A DNA stretch of 40,806 bases from an uncultured Prochlorococcus sp. (GCA_902625845.1 CACOCT010000007.1:1-40806); one strand, 5' to 3'. Counted from the stretch's first letter, positions 1 through 9,567 are shown. Translations and numbers: made by a program. Notes: generated from the letters alone by a model not told the origin.

Positions 1-860
1 AAATTAATATATTGATTTAAAGATGGATCAAAACTTAATACGAAGGGTAATGGATTGCTAAATAATAAGCGATTCTCAAAAATATGAGTAAGCAAATCAT
101 TATTTACAAATCTTTTTAAAATATTTTTCTTTAGAAGTTCATTATTAATTTCAATCGAAAGATCTTGTAGATATAAATTCAGAGAAGACTCGATAGTATC
201 TATCCAAAAAAGTATATCTTTTAATTCCAGAGGAATAAAATAATTATAATCTTTACTTTGTTGAATATTGATAGATAATTTATCTTCACCAGGATCTTTA
301 AATAAGATTTTAGAATTTATAAATCCAAAATTATCATTTTTAGTATTACCATTAAAATATTTATTATCTAATGTTAAATTATCTATATTAATATATTGAA
401 AATTATCTTCATTAATTAAATTACCATAATAAAAATTACAATAATCTGTTAAATTATTTAAAGGAATTGTTTCAAAGTTCCTTGTATCAAAAACTTCTTC
501 TTTTAAATTATAGTTACTTTTAAACTCAATATTTTTTTTAGTTTTTCTATTAATTTTATATTCTTTTTTTATAGATAATTGTTCAATAGTTAAGAATGGT
601 AATATCTTATTTACTTTATTTTTCAAGTCACTTTTTATAAATAGTAAAAATTTTTTATCTTTGACGCTAATTCCACTAGATACATCTAAAAGGCCTTTAA
701 TTGCTTCTCCTATATAATTTTCCAGTTTAGTTCTGATAATTGTAAGATACAAATCATAAAGGCTGTAAATTTCTTTTTTTATTCTCGATTTTCTACAATC
801 AATATTTAATAATTGAGTATTTGCTTTTATATAATTTTTTTCTAATAAGTTGCTATCCAA
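1..860 (-). CDS. hypothetical protein downstream of tsf, C-terminus beyond the window
   Basis: An open frame with no stop runs on the minus strand from about 860 off the left edge, at least 286 residues. No ATG lies near its beginning. A TTG at 860, read as M-D-S-N-L-L-E-K-N-Y, is the first plausible start, because an in-frame stop lies at 876-878. The product is rich in Lys, Asn, Ile and Leu and looks soluble; I see no catalytic motif, signal peptide or membrane segment. It begins 4 bases past the tsf stop, so it is probably the third gene of an rpsB-tsf transcript. I do not recognise the family. The long uninterrupted frame in AT-rich DNA and the operon position make it very likely real. 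Confidence 0.7.
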   Translation of the reverse strand, partial: MDSNLLEKNYIKANTQLLNIDCRKSRIKKEIYSLYDLYLTIIRTKLENYIGEAIKGLLDVSSGISVKDKKFLLFIKSDLKNKVNKILPFLTIEQLSIKKEYKINRKTKKNIEFKSNYNLKEEVFDTRNFETIPLNNLTDYCNFYYGNLINEDNFQYINIDNLTLDNKYFNGNTKNDNFGFINSKILFKDPGEDKLSINIQQSKDYNYFIPLELKDILFWIDTIESSLNLYLQDLSIEINNELLKKNILKRFVNNDLLTHIFENRLLFSNPLPFVLSFDPSLNQYIN

Positions 861-864
861 TATT

Positions 865-1521
865 TTAAATTGACTTCATTGACTCTACTTCTTCTGCAAA
901 TCCTATGTCTTTAACTTCTATCCCCTCGCCGAGTGTATATCTGGTAAATCTCCTAACTTTAATATTTTCACCAATTTTTCCTGCAGATTGCTTAACCAGT
1001 TCTTCAACTGTTAGTGCACTATCTTTTATGTAAGGTTGATCTAATAAAACTAATTCTTTCAATCTTTTAGCAATTCTTCCTTCAACAATTTTTTCTTTAA
1101 TTTGTTCGGGTTTATTAGCCAAATCATCTCTACCCATTTCAATAAGTTTTTCTTTTTCTTTTACATCTTGAGGAACATCATCAACAGAAACGTACTCAAC
1201 ATTTGGACAGGCTGCTATCTGCATTGAAATATCTTTAAGAAGAGATTGAAAAATTTCACCACGTGCAACAAAGTCTGTTTCACAATTAAGTTCTAATAAG
1301 ACCCCTACGCGTGATCCAGTATGAATGTAACTACCAATAGCACCTTCGGCTGCTACCCTACCAGATTTTTTTTCAGCACTTGCAATACCTTTTTGTCTGA
1401 GCCATTCAATTGCTTTATCTAAACTACCATTAGTCTCATTAAGAGCTTTTTTACAATCCATCATGCCTGCTCCTGTTTTATCTCGGAGATCTTTGACTAA
1501 TTTTGCTGTGATGTTTGTCAT
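865..1521 (-). CDS. tsf: translation elongation factor Ts (EF-Ts)
   Basis: EF-Ts is the nucleotide exchange factor that recycles EF-Tu from GDP to GTP during translation. The 218-residue product starts with the typical UBA-like N-terminal domain ([20 protein letters not shown], then KALNE). The conserved core motif [12 protein letters not shown] (about residues 77-88) contacts the EF-Tu G domain. The length fits the short cyanobacterial and organellar form, with one core repeat. The gene lies 50 bases after rpsB on the same strand, the near-universal rpsB-tsf order, so the two are probably co-transcribed from the structured promoter and leader region upstream of rpsB. Confidence 0.98.
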   Translation of the reverse strand: MTNITAKLVKDLRDKTGAGMMDCKKALNETNGSLDKAIEWLRQKGIASAEKKSGRVAAEGAIGSYIHTGSRVGVLLELNCETDFVARGEIFQSLLKDISMQIAACPNVEYVSVDDVPQDVKEKEKLIEMGRDDLANKPEQIKEKIVEGRIAKRLKELVLLDQPYIKDSALTVEELVKQSAGKIGENIKVRRFTRYTLGEGIEVKDIGFAEEVESMKSI

Positions 1522-1571
1522 TTTTTTAGGAATTTGTTTGTTTTATATTTTAATTTAAGTAAATTTATAAA

Positions 1572-2276
1572 TTAATTTTTTCTTTGGTCATTAGAACCTT
1601 TTCTCCCTTCATTAATTGCATCAGCAATCCTTCCTAAAACTAATTGGACTGATCTAACAGCATCATCATTACATGGGATAGGAACTTCACACAAATCTGG
1701 ATCACAATTAGTATCTAACATTGAGACGAGGGAAATATCTAACTTTCTTGCTTCAAGAACTGCATTTGACTCTCTTCTTTGATCAACTAATACAACAACA
1801 TCAGGTAATCTTCTCATATTTTTTAACCCGCCTAAATATTTCTGTAATCTCTCTAGTTCCCTCCTTAAAACTGCAGCCTCTTTTTTAGGTCTCATTGCGA
1901 TCGCCCCACTAGATTCCATTCTTTCTAAATCTTTCAACCTTTCAATGCGAGCTTTCATAGTCGTCCAATTTGTTAGCATACCGCCCAACCAACGTTGATT
2001 AACATAAGCGGCTCCACATCTGGAAGCTTCTTGAGCAACGACTTCAGAGGCTTGCTTCTTTGTTCCAACGAATAGAAATCTTTTCCCACTCTTAGCAGCG
2101 CTTCTTGTCCATTTGTATGCATTATTCATGCATAAAGCAGTTTTAACTAAATCTATTATATGTACGCCATTTCTAGCGCAATAGATGTATTTTGACATCT
2201 TTGGATTCCATCTTCTGGTTTGATGCCCAAAATGAGCACCTGCTTCCATCATTTCGGAAAGTGTTACAACAGCCAT
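1572..2276 (-). CDS. rpsB: 30S ribosomal protein S2
   Basis: S2 is a late-assembling small-subunit protein bound near S1 at the back of the head-body junction. The 234-residue sequence has the family's N-terminal signature ([18 protein letters not shown], about residues 10-27), the FVGTKKQA segment, the RWLGGMLTN motif around residue 95, and the C-terminal [19 protein letters not shown] block. The ATG at 2276 is preceded by a run of A and, 19 bases further up, by GGAGG. That spacing is unusually long for a ribosome binding site unless the intervening leader is folded (see the leader entry). tsf follows downstream. Confidence 0.98.
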   Translation of the reverse strand: MAVVTLSEMMEAGAHFGHQTRRWNPKMSKYIYCARNGVHIIDLVKTALCMNNAYKWTRSAAKSGKRFLFVGTKKQASEVVAQEASRCGAAYVNQRWLGGMLTNWTTMKARIERLKDLERMESSGAIAMRPKKEAAVLRRELERLQKYLGGLKNMRRLPDVVVLVDQRRESNAVLEARKLDISLVSMLDTNCDPDLCEVPIPCNDDAVRSVQLVLGRIADAINEGRKGSNDQRKN

Positions 2277-2341
2277 TTTTTTGGTTCCGGGTTAGCCTCC
2301 ATCTGACGGGTATTTAAATAATCACCCGAAACTGTCAGATG
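2277..2341 (-). promoter_or_regulatory. structured rpsB 5' leader (hairpin plus possible pseudoknot)
   Basis: In the minus-strand RNA, CAUCUGAC (2341-2334) pairs perfectly with GUCAGAUG (2307-2300). Inside it, GGGU (2327-2324) pairs with ACCC (2311-2308). GUUUCGGGU (2332-2324) can instead pair with ACCCGGAAC (2292-2284) just before the start codon: nine pairs, one of them G-U. GGAGG (2300-2296) sits at the junction, 19 bases from the ATG. If the second helix forms, it would shorten the effective SD-to-start distance to about ten bases. Feedback by ribosomal protein S2 is the natural hypothesis, since rpsB leaders are autoregulatory in enterobacteria. The pairings are seen; the function is inferred. 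Confidence 0.6.
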
Positions 2342-2394
2342 TGTGGTTTGAAAATATTTTATATACTAGCAAGAAAGATGTAATTTAAGAAATT

Positions 2395-3312
2395 TTATTT
2401 ATTAAATGATTTATAAAGCTCTCTTATGTAGATTAAATTTAATGGAATTTTTAATAGTTCTAGAGCAAAAGAATTCTTTCCTCTCTTGACCAAATACTCT
2501 AAAAGAGGGGTGATTGTTCTTACATTAATTATCCCGCCCAAACAGACTAAATTCCATAAAGCTCTATGTAAAAAAGTTAATTGAATAATAAAACGAACTC
2601 TTAAATTTGGATGTTTATTGAAGAAAATCAAAGCCATCTTAGCTCTCTCAGATTCTTTTTTTACTAATGAATTAATTTGATTACATTCAAAAGGAGGATG
2701 CCAATGAAAGCCCTTTGCTTTGGGACATTTTATTATTTTAGTTCCAAATTGTTTTAATCTTTCTCCAAGTTCTAGATCTTCCCATCCATATAAACTAAAG
2801 GAGCCATCGAATAAACCTACTTTTAATAGTAAATCTCTCGATATCGCTACATTCCCTGTTGCAAAATAAGCAAAAGAAATATCAGTTATTTTATGATTTT
2901 CTTTTTCAGGGTTTTCAAAATTTGATGTATTGATAACTGATCCATAGGTAAAACAATTTTTATTAAATTTTTCCCAGTAATTATATAGTTTATCAACATG
3001 ATTTATTAAAAAATTATTTACAACGACAAGATCACTATCAATGAAAATAATAATCTCATTGTTAGATTTAAGAACACCAAGATTTCTTGCTGAAGCTGGT
3101 CCACCATGAGATTGCTCATAAAGTACAACATGAGGAAGTTTTTCTTTATTTTCTACAATCCAATTTGTTGTTCCATCTGTAGATCCATCATCAATGACTA
3201 TTATTTCATATGAAATAATCTTTTTATTTAATAATTGATTTTCTAAAGCAAGTAAACATTTCTTTAATATTAATTTCCTATTATAAGTTGGAATAACTAC
3301 GCTTATATTCAT
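2395..3312 (-). CDS. family 2 glycosyltransferase
   Basis: This is a GT-A fold enzyme expected to transfer a sugar from a nucleotide-sugar donor to a surface polysaccharide or glycolipid. From the ATG at 3312 the protein opens with MNISVVIPTYNR, the first beta strand of GT2 enzymes. DDGSTDGT (about residues 42-49) and the metal-binding DSD (about 91-93) follow. GWEDLELGERL (about 175-185) matches the acceptor-side ED motif. A GTG at 3324 would add four residues, but the ATG gives the usual N-terminus. There is no membrane segment. The acceptor cannot be told from sequence. It stands alone rather than in a visible polysaccharide cluster. Confidence 0.88.
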   Translation of the reverse strand: MNISVVIPTYNRKLILKKCLLALENQLLNKKIISYEIIVIDDGSTDGTTNWIVENKEKLPHVVLYEQSHGGPASARNLGVLKSNNEIIIFIDSDLVVVNNFLINHVDKLYNYWEKFNKNCFTYGSVINTSNFENPEKENHKITDISFAYFATGNVAISRDLLLKVGLFDGSFSLYGWEDLELGERLKQFGTKIIKCPKAKGFHWHPPFECNQINSLVKKESERAKMALIFFNKHPNLRVRFIIQLTFLHRALWNLVCLGGIINVRTITPLLEYLVKRGKNSFALELLKIPLNLIYIRELYKSFNK

Positions 3313-3369
3313 AATAAATGGCACTATAGGGATTCTAGGAAATTAAATAAATATAGATCTTAATTCAAT

Positions 3370-3522
3370 TTAATCTGCTGCACCACCATTATTTATACTC
3401 CCGGTAACATTACTAGCACCATCTGAACGTACATCCCCACGCAATTTTCTTTTCTTGAACTTTCTTGCATAAGCACGATTCCTTTCTTGTTTTTCTTTTT
3501 TTAAATTTCTTCTCTTAGCCAT
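3370..3522 (-). CDS. small basic hypothetical protein (50 aa)
   Basis: A 50-residue ORF reads MAKRRNLKKEKQERNRAYAR, then KFKKRKLRGDVRSDG and a Gly/Ser/Asn-rich tail ending AAD. The first 30 residues are almost all Lys, Arg, Glu and Asn, as in small ribosome-associated or nucleic-acid-binding proteins, and should form a charged helix. The tail looks disordered. It lies between the ABC transporter ATPase and the glycosyltransferase on the same strand. The biased composition and clean ATG in AT-rich DNA make a chance ORF unlikely. I do not recognise a named family; RNA binding is only a guess from charge. Confidence 0.7.
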   Translation of the reverse strand: MAKRRNLKKEKQERNRAYARKFKKRKLRGDVRSDGASNVTGSINNGGAAD

Positions 3523-3559
3523 AAATTAAATTTTTTTTTATTTTAACTCACTATGGGCT

Positions 3560-4264
3560 CTAAAAAATTTTACCATCTTCCATGTTTAATATCCTATCTG
3601 CCACATCTGAAATTCTAGGGTCATGGGTAACCATTAAAACAGAACAATTCTGATCTTTTGACAATCTTTTTAATAAATTTACAATTTCCCTTCCCGTAAC
3701 ACTATCGAGTGCAGATGTTGGTTCATCAGCCAGCAATAATTTCGGATTTGCAGATAAAGCTCTTGCTATAGCAACTCTTTGTTTCTGACCTCCAGATAAT
3801 GCATTAGGTAATTTTTTATGATGATCCTCTAATCCAACCTCTGATAGCCACTTTCTTGCAATTTCTCTTCTTTGTAAATAGGTTAAACCTTTAATTAAAT
3901 CAGCTCCCATTTGGACATTTTGTTCAGCTGTTAAACATCTTAATAAGTTGTGTCCTTGAAATATCATTCCAATATTTCTCCTTAATCTTTGCCTTGTTTT
4001 TCTTGTTGCTCCATTTAATTCTCTAGTTAAAACTTTAAGACTACCTTCTTGGCAAGTTCTTAAAGCTCCTATTAATGTCAAAAGAGTTGTTTTCCCACAT
4101 CCAGAAGGTCCTTTTAAAAGAACTAATTCTTTTTCTTTAATATAAATATTTACTCTATCAAGAACTTTTTTTCTATTTTCACCTAAGCCATAAAAATGAC
4201 TAAGATTCTTTGTTAAAACTGAATTTTTATCAGTATTTTTTGTTAGAACTTTATTTTTAATCAT
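3560..4264 (-). CDS. ABC transporter ATP-binding protein, DevA type
   Basis: This is the ATPase subunit of a tripartite exporter of the DevBCA/MacB-like class. Visible motifs are Walker A GPSGCGKTT (residues 52-60), the Q-loop FQGHN (102-106), the signature LSGGQKQR (156-163), Walker B LLLADE (176-181) and the switch His in MVTHD (about 215). Length is 234 residues, normal for the LolD/DevA group. It follows the permease gene by 6 bases and the adaptor gene before that, completing a B-C-A gene order. In filamentous cyanobacteria DevBCA exports heterocyst glycolipid. Here the substrate is unknown; lipid or small-molecule export across the envelope is the family expectation. Confidence 0.92.
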   Translation of the reverse strand: MIKNKVLTKNTDKNSVLTKNLSHFYGLGENRKKVLDRVNIYIKEKELVLLKGPSGCGKTTLLTLIGALRTCQEGSLKVLTRELNGATRKTRQRLRRNIGMIFQGHNLLRCLTAEQNVQMGADLIKGLTYLQRREIARKWLSEVGLEDHHKKLPNALSGGQKQRVAIARALSANPKLLLADEPTSALDSVTGREIVNLLKRLSKDQNCSVLMVTHDPRISDVADRILNMEDGKIF

Positions 4265-4270
4265 AATTAA

Positions 4271-5437
4271 CTAAAAAATCTCAGCTGGATCTGCATCAAC
4301 TAATTTCCTCATTGCTATCCCTGCTGAGCCCATACACATGACAAGTATCAAGAAAAAGATAGTAATAGATTTATTTGAATCCATTATAATTGGTAATTTT
4401 GTAGAATTTCTTATTACAGCATAAAGTAATTGTCCAGAAACATATGCTGGTAAATATCCAAACAAAGCTAATAAAAAGCCTTCCCTAGCAACTACAAAAA
4501 ATAGAGATTTTAATCTATATCCCATAGCCAATAAAGTCGCATATTCTGGCAAATGGTCAGTAACATCACTATAAAGGATTTGATAAACGACAACACATCC
4601 AACAATAAATCCCATAAATGCACCAAGACTGAATATAAAACCAATTGCAGTACTTGTTTTCCAATAATTTTTTTCAAATTCTATAAATTCATCCTTTGTA
4701 AGTACCCTTACATCATTAGGAAGAGATTTATTTAAGATTTGAGAGACTTTCTGAGAATTAGAATTTGCTACAAGCTTTATTAAACCTATCTCGATACTAC
4801 CTTTAGGATTTGCTGGAAAAAGTTTTAGATATGTCTCTGTACTTGTAATTAAATTACCATCTGCACCAAATGATGGACCTAATTCTACAAGACCTTCAAC
4901 AAATACTCTTTTACCTGCCACCTCAGTTTGAACTTTCCTTCCAGATTTAAACCATTCTTCTACTGGTCCAAATTCAGGTCTAGACAAACTGTCAAAAAGT
5001 ACCCTACCTGGATTTTTTAATAAATTAGCTTTTTTTGAAAATTCTTTATCAAGCAAAATAGAATCATCAGGATTAAATCCCAAAGCTAAGATTGATCTTG
5101 TTTTAAGATTTTCAGGATTTCTCCATAGTAAATAGTTTAAATTTACAGGGGAAACACTTTTTACATCATTTTGTGCAAGTGCTTGAATTAATCTTCTTTT
5201 TGGAAATCCGCTCATACTTATTGAACTCTTTGATCTTGGGCTAATAAGCACCAAATCAGCATCTAAAAGGTTATGTATAGTTACACTTGTATCAAATAAG
5301 CCATCACGAAATCCTATTTGCATAAACATCAATATACCAGCGAAACTTATACCAGCAATTGCAACGAGTAATCTTAAAGGTTGTCTACTTAAAAGGAGCC
5401 ATGCTAAGGGTATCTTTCTAAATTTTAAAAAATTCAT
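4271..5437 (-). CDS. ABC transporter permease, DevC/FtsX-like
   Basis: This is the membrane subunit partnering the neighbouring ATPase. The 388-residue protein has one N-terminal membrane helix (about residues 22-42, LLVAIAGISFAGILMFMQIG). A large extracytoplasmic domain spans roughly residues 45-260, and three C-terminal helices follow (about 265-290, 310-340, 352-375), the four-helix FtsX/MacB topology of DevC. The start overlaps the adaptor's stop by four bases (ATGA), which implies translational coupling. The end is 6 bases before the ATPase. The substrate cannot be inferred. Confidence 0.9.
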   Translation of the reverse strand: MNFLKFRKIPLAWLLLSRQPLRLLVAIAGISFAGILMFMQIGFRDGLFDTSVTIHNLLDADLVLISPRSKSSISMSGFPKRRLIQALAQNDVKSVSPVNLNYLLWRNPENLKTRSILALGFNPDDSILLDKEFSKKANLLKNPGRVLFDSLSRPEFGPVEEWFKSGRKVQTEVAGKRVFVEGLVELGPSFGADGNLITSTETYLKLFPANPKGSIEIGLIKLVANSNSQKVSQILNKSLPNDVRVLTKDEFIEFEKNYWKTSTAIGFIFSLGAFMGFIVGCVVVYQILYSDVTDHLPEYATLLAMGYRLKSLFFVVAREGFLLALFGYLPAYVSGQLLYAVIRNSTKLPIIMDSNKSITIFFLILVMCMGSAGIAMRKLVDADPAEIF

Positions 5438-6345
5438 TTTGGAATAAACTTTGCTATTACCTTCATGCCTGCAAAACTCTTAACTCTAAAAATTGATTTA
5501 GCATCTAAATTAACAAGTACTTTAATTATTCTTGCATCGGCGTCACCTGTTGGGTCTGTTGATAAAACTTTTCTTTGTTTAACTTGTGGATTAATCCTAA
5601 TAACTTTACCATTTAAAATTTCCTCAAAACCTCCATTCTCACTTATTAATTCTACATCTTGATTAAGAAAAACCCTGTCAATATCAGATTCATATACTTC
5701 GATTAAAGCTTGCATCTTTTGACTTGCCCCTATTTCTAAAATTCCATCAGAATTTGATCTTTCACCAGCTCTAGTATTAATTGATAAAATATAGCCATCG
5801 ATAGGACTACGAAGTTTACTATTAAATAAATCAATTTCAATAGATTTTTTATCAGCATTATTTATGATTTTTTGTTTTTCTAATTTCAATAATTCATCTT
5901 CTTTTTGCGCAAGTAAAACAATTGAATAAGCATTTTTTTCAGAAGCTGCTCTATATCTTTTAATTTGATCTTTTTTTAAAGAAATTTCTTTTTGATTAGT
6001 TTCAAGTAGTTTTTGCTTTTTAATTAGATCTTCTTTTAATTTTTTTTGATTATCGAAAATCGCAAGAATTGATCCTTTTTTAACGTAATCTCCTTCTTTC
6101 ACAAGTATTTCTTGAACTCTTGGAAAGCTTCCGAATTGACTGATAGGTGAGGCAAGTTTTCTTACCTCCCCCATGGGAACAAGTTGACCTAGTGCTGCAA
6201 CAGCAACAATAGTTGGAATTAATTCAGAATTCTCTTCTGATGTGATTACATTTAAATTTTTATTTGCGCAAGAAAAATTACCAAAGAAAAATGGAAGCAC
6301 CATCAAAGATATAGGAAACAATTTTTTTATGTTCTTTGAGTACAT
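5434..6345 (-). CDS. HlyD/DevB-type membrane fusion (adaptor) protein
   Basis: This is the periplasmic adaptor of the exporter. The N-terminus has a hydrophobic stretch ending in FFFGNFSCANKN, so it is either a signal anchor or an atypical lipoprotein signal with the Cys at about residue 26. Then come a lipoyl-like half (FPRVQEILVKEGDYVKKGS, about 74-92), a Lys/Glu-rich coiled-coil hairpin (about 98-168), the second lipoyl half (LRSPIDGYILSINTRAGE), and a beta-barrel domain. At 303 residues it is a short member of the family. Its start shares a base with the pcyA stop and its end overlaps the permease start, so pcyA and the exporter genes form one transcription unit. Confidence 0.88.
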   Translation of the reverse strand: MYSKNIKKLFPISLMVLPFFFGNFSCANKNLNVITSEENSELIPTIVAVAALGQLVPMGEVRKLASPISQFGSFPRVQEILVKEGDYVKKGSILAIFDNQKKLKEDLIKKQKLLETNQKEISLKKDQIKRYRAASEKNAYSIVLLAQKEDELLKLEKQKIINNADKKSIEIDLFNSKLRSPIDGYILSINTRAGERSNSDGILEIGASQKMQALIEVYESDIDRVFLNQDVELISENGGFEEILNGKVIRINPQVKQRKVLSTDPTGDADARIIKVLVNLDAKSIFRVKSFAGMKVIAKFIPK

Positions 6346-7064
6346 TAAAAGTCAAATAATATTTCTTTTATATACCTATCAACCCATTCTTTATCGAAGT
6401 ATTTTAGTAACACTAGACTTGTTTTTTCATTTTTCATTTGTTGTTTACAATAATTTCTTTGAAAAAAAATTCTTTCATCAATAGACTTAGTATTAAGATC
6501 TGGCTTTAAACCTTTATTTAAATCTACCAATATTGTTAAATATTGATCAACTATATTGTAAAAATAAATTTCTTCATTTTTATTCATAAGAGATGCAAAA
6601 AAAACGTTTTTAGAAAAGATATGTCCCCAGTCTGGTATTTCTCTTTCGTTGGTAAAACCATCTTTTTTTACGTTATCTAATATTTTATCAATTAATACAT
6701 TCGATTTAGATACTGGGGATAAATCAACAATCGCCGCAGAAACAATATTTTTTGTTTTAACTAAATCAAGACCAAAAATTGGTATATTAAAAAATGGGTC
6801 TGGGAAGAATACACAATGTAAGATTTTTAAATTATTAGAGAATTCTGCGATTTCAACATGAAGTTTTCTAAACCTTTTGGCTTTATGAAATTCATTTTCA
6901 ATATAAAATTCTTTACCTTCCTCATTACAAACAATATTTACAAATTCTTCTTTAGATTTAATAATTTCAAGATCATCCAACAATGCTCTTTTTTCTCCAA
7001 TATTTTTGACTAGTGACAAAATAAATGGATCGATTGATTTAGTTTTAATTGAGGAATTTGTCAA
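6345..7064 (-). CDS. pcyA: phycocyanobilin:ferredoxin oxidoreductase
   Basis: PcyA reduces biliverdin IXalpha to phycocyanobilin with four electrons from ferredoxin. The 239-residue protein keeps the residues known to act in catalysis: His69 and Glu71 in RKLHVEIAE, His83 in [10 protein letters not shown], and Asp100 in IFGLDLV. These match His74, Glu76, His88 and Asp105 of the Synechocystis enzyme. The C-terminal signature [15 protein letters not shown] and the end [13 protein letters not shown] are also typical. It heads a minus-strand run with a DevBCA-type exporter and is divergent from the M16 gene, with only 44 bases between. Its presence in a lineage without full phycobilisomes suggests supply of bilin to residual phycoerythrin or to sensors. 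Confidence 0.95.
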   Translation of the reverse strand: MTNSSIKTKSIDPFILSLVKNIGEKRALLDDLEIIKSKEEFVNIVCNEEGKEFYIENEFHKAKRFRKLHVEIAEFSNNLKILHCVFFPDPFFNIPIFGLDLVKTKNIVSAAIVDLSPVSKSNVLIDKILDNVKKDGFTNEREIPDWGHIFSKNVFFASLMNKNEEIYFYNIVDQYLTILVDLNKGLKPDLNTKSIDERIFFQRNYCKQQMKNEKTSLVLLKYFDKEWVDRYIKEILFDF

Positions 7065-7108
7065 CGCAAAGTTATTCTTAGTTTAATTTTAGAGAAATTT
7101 TTATTTAA

Positions 7109-8347
7109 ATGGATTTAGCAAATGTTAAGTATTGGAAACATCCTAATAAAATAAAATGTGTATTCGTTGAAGAAAGTAATTCTCCACTTATTTCAATAGA
7201 TTTTTGGTGTAAAGCGGGCATTTCATTTGAAGAAAAAAATAAAGTGGGTGTTGCACATTTTTTAGAGCACATGATATTTAAAGGAAGCAATTACTTAGAA
7301 CCTGGTGAATTTGATTTAAAAATTGAAACACTTGGTGGATTTAGTAATGCTTCAACAGGTTATGATGATGTACATTACTACGTTGATATACCACCAAGCA
7401 ATCTTGAAGAAGGATTATCTCTATTAACAAATTTAGTTTTAAGTCCGAATCTTAATGAGAAAGAATTTGAATTAGAAAAAAAAGTTATTTTCGAAGAAAT
7501 ATTACAAACTCAAGATCAAAAAGACGAATTGATTTTTAATTTCTTTTTAAAAAGTGTATGGATAGATCATCCCTATGCCAAATCAATTCTTGGTAAAGAA
7601 GAGAATATTAATGAAATAGAATTAATTGATCTTCAGAAGTTTCATAAAAAACATTATCTCCCAATAAATTCATGTATTTCAATTGCAGGAAAACTACCGA
7701 ATAATTATTTAGAAATTTTAAAAAAATGCGAATTACAAGAAACTAGAAAAAATTCAATAAATTCAAACCAAATTTTTATAAATAAATCAATAAGGAAAGG
7801 AAAAGAAGTTGCATTTTTCAAAGATATTGAATTCTCTCGTATTTTTATGGCTTGGCAAATCCCAAGTTCTAAAGATCAAAAAAATATTTTAGGCTTTGAG
7901 ATTATCTCATCTATTCTTACCGATGGAAGAAATAGCATACTTAGCAGAACTCTTAAAGAAGATATGCAAATTGTTGAATCAATTCATTCTGGAATACAAC
8001 CTGGAGAATTTGGAAGTTTATTTATTATTGAAGCAAGCTTAAAGAGAGAATATCTTAAAAAAGTAGAAAATATAATAGAAAATCTTATTCAAAATTTATA
8101 TACAAATTCAAATTTAAACAATAAAATCAACAAAGCTATAAAAATAGTTAAGAGTAATTATATTTATAACCTAGAGACATCCTCTCAATTATCATATTTT
8201 TACGGAAATAATCTACTGTGGGGAAGACTAAATCCACATGTAGAATTGAGCAATAATTTTGAATACTGGGAAAGTACTGACAATTTAAAAAAACTAATAA
8301 AGTTTCTCATAAAAGATAATTTTACTTTCTTAGCCCTTAATAAATAA
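7109..8347 (+). CDS. M16-family zinc peptidase (catalytic-type subunit)
   Basis: This is an insulinase/processing-peptidase fold protein of 412 residues. The inverted zinc motif HFLEH (His50, Glu53, His54) is intact, and Glu130 in the VIFEEI helix is correctly spaced as third ligand. The GGFSNASTGYDDVHYYV strand-loop is characteristic. It is followed after 2 bases by a second M16 gene lacking the zinc motif. This is the arrangement of heterodimeric bacterial M16B enzymes, in which one subunit cuts and the other helps hold substrate. No signal peptide is visible, so a cytoplasmic role is most likely. Likely substrates are peptides, but none can be named. Confidence 0.92.
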   Translation: MDLANVKYWKHPNKIKCVFVEESNSPLISIDFWCKAGISFEEKNKVGVAHFLEHMIFKGSNYLEPGEFDLKIETLGGFSNASTGYDDVHYYVDIPPSNLEEGLSLLTNLVLSPNLNEKEFELEKKVIFEEILQTQDQKDELIFNFFLKSVWIDHPYAKSILGKEENINEIELIDLQKFHKKHYLPINSCISIAGKLPNNYLEILKKCELQETRKNSINSNQIFINKSIRKGKEVAFFKDIEFSRIFMAWQIPSSKDQKNILGFEIISSILTDGRNSILSRTLKEDMQIVESIHSGIQPGEFGSLFIIEASLKREYLKKVENIIENLIQNLYTNSNLNNKINKAIKIVKSNYIYNLETSSQLSYFYGNNLLWGRLNPHVELSNNFEYWESTDNLKKLIKFLIKDNFTFLALNK

Positions 8348-8349
8348 TA

Positions 8350-9567
8350 ATGAAATCATATTACATAAAACTAAATAAAAATATTTCATTAGCAAATATA
8401 TGGATTGATGGAGGTGCATCTTTAGATAAAAAAGAGAAAAAAGGTATAAACCAAATTTTGTGTTCACTTCTAACTCGAGGATGTAAGAAATATGATAATT
8501 ATGAATTCTCAGATTTTTTAGATTCTTATGGTGCTGAACTAAACTGTGAAACTTTTGAGGATGGAATCTCAATATGTTTGAAGTCACTTAGTGAATATTT
8601 TGATAAGTTATTTCCCTTATTAGATTTAATAATTGATGAACCAAATTTATATGAAAAAGAATTTATCTATTGTCAAAAAGAATCTATAAATAATGTAATA
8701 AAGCTAAAAGAGAATCCATTTAATATTGCATTTAATAATCTAAAGAAAATACTATATTTAGAACATCCATACTCATTTAATTGCTTGGGAGATGAAAAGA
8801 GTATCAATCAAATAAATTATTATGATATTTTAAATGAGTTTAAATCTTTTACGAAAAGAGATAAGTATCTATTAACTAATAGCGAGAAATATGATTTTTT
8901 AAATTTAAGAGCTACTAATTATAGTACGTATGATAGGAATGAAAAAAAAATAGAATCAAAATTAATTTTAAAAAATAAAAAAAACTATATTGAAAATTAT
9001 TCAGATTCAAAACAAACAATAATAATAATTGGCTCACAAACTTGTCCACATAAATCTGCAGATTCTTTATCACTAAAGATTTTAGAATCCTATCTTTCTT
9101 ATGGTATGAGTTCGTTACTTTTTAAAGTATTTAGAGAAAATAATGGTTTAACTTATGATTCGGGAGTTTTTTATCCTTCAAGAAAATTTAATGCTCCTTT
9201 CTTTATTTACTTATCTGTCTCAGAAAAAAATGCTTCTTTAACATTAAATTTATTATTATCCCTCTGGAACGATTTATTATCAAAGACAATAACTAAAAGT
9301 GAACTATCATTAGCAAAATTAAAACTTAATAGTTCTTTTTTACATAATTATCGTACTTGTGAAGATATAACTTTTCGAAAGGTTAGGTTATTGGGTTTAG
9401 GTATGGATCCTTTTTATGATGAAAAAGTAAAAGATCTAATAAAAGCTATAACACCAGATCAAATTTTAAGTGTATCAAAAAAATATTTAACTTATCCATG
9501 TATTAGTATTTCAGGAAGTAAAAAACTATGCAAAGATTTAAAAGAAATTTGGAAGAAAAAATACTAA
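8350..9567 (+). CDS. M16-family peptidase-like protein (non-catalytic partner)
   Basis: This is the 405-residue partner of the preceding gene. The position of the zinc helix reads NQILCSLLTRG (residues 34-44), with no HxxEH, so it cannot bind zinc in the usual way. It keeps the Arg/Tyr substrate-binding pair of such partners in FRENNGLTYDSG (Arg262, Tyr269). The start is 2 bases after the first M16 stop, so the two are translated from one message. Its last bases overlap those of the convergent sipA gene by four. The functional unit is probably a heterodimer; this is inference from the family. Confidence 0.88.
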   Translation: MKSYYIKLNKNISLANIWIDGGASLDKKEKKGINQILCSLLTRGCKKYDNYEFSDFLDSYGAELNCETFEDGISICLKSLSEYFDKLFPLLDLIIDEPNLYEKEFIYCQKESINNVIKLKENPFNIAFNNLKKILYLEHPYSFNCLGDEKSINQINYYDILNEFKSFTKRDKYLLTNSEKYDFLNLRATNYSTYDRNEKKIESKLILKNKKNYIENYSDSKQTIIIIGSQTCPHKSADSLSLKILESYLSYGMSSLLFKVFRENNGLTYDSGVFYPSRKFNAPFFIYLSVSEKNASLTLNLLLSLWNDLLSKTITKSELSLAKLKLNSSFLHNYRTCEDITFRKVRLLGLGMDPFYDEKVKDLIKAITPDQILSVSKKYLTYPCISISGSKKLCKDLKEIWKKKY

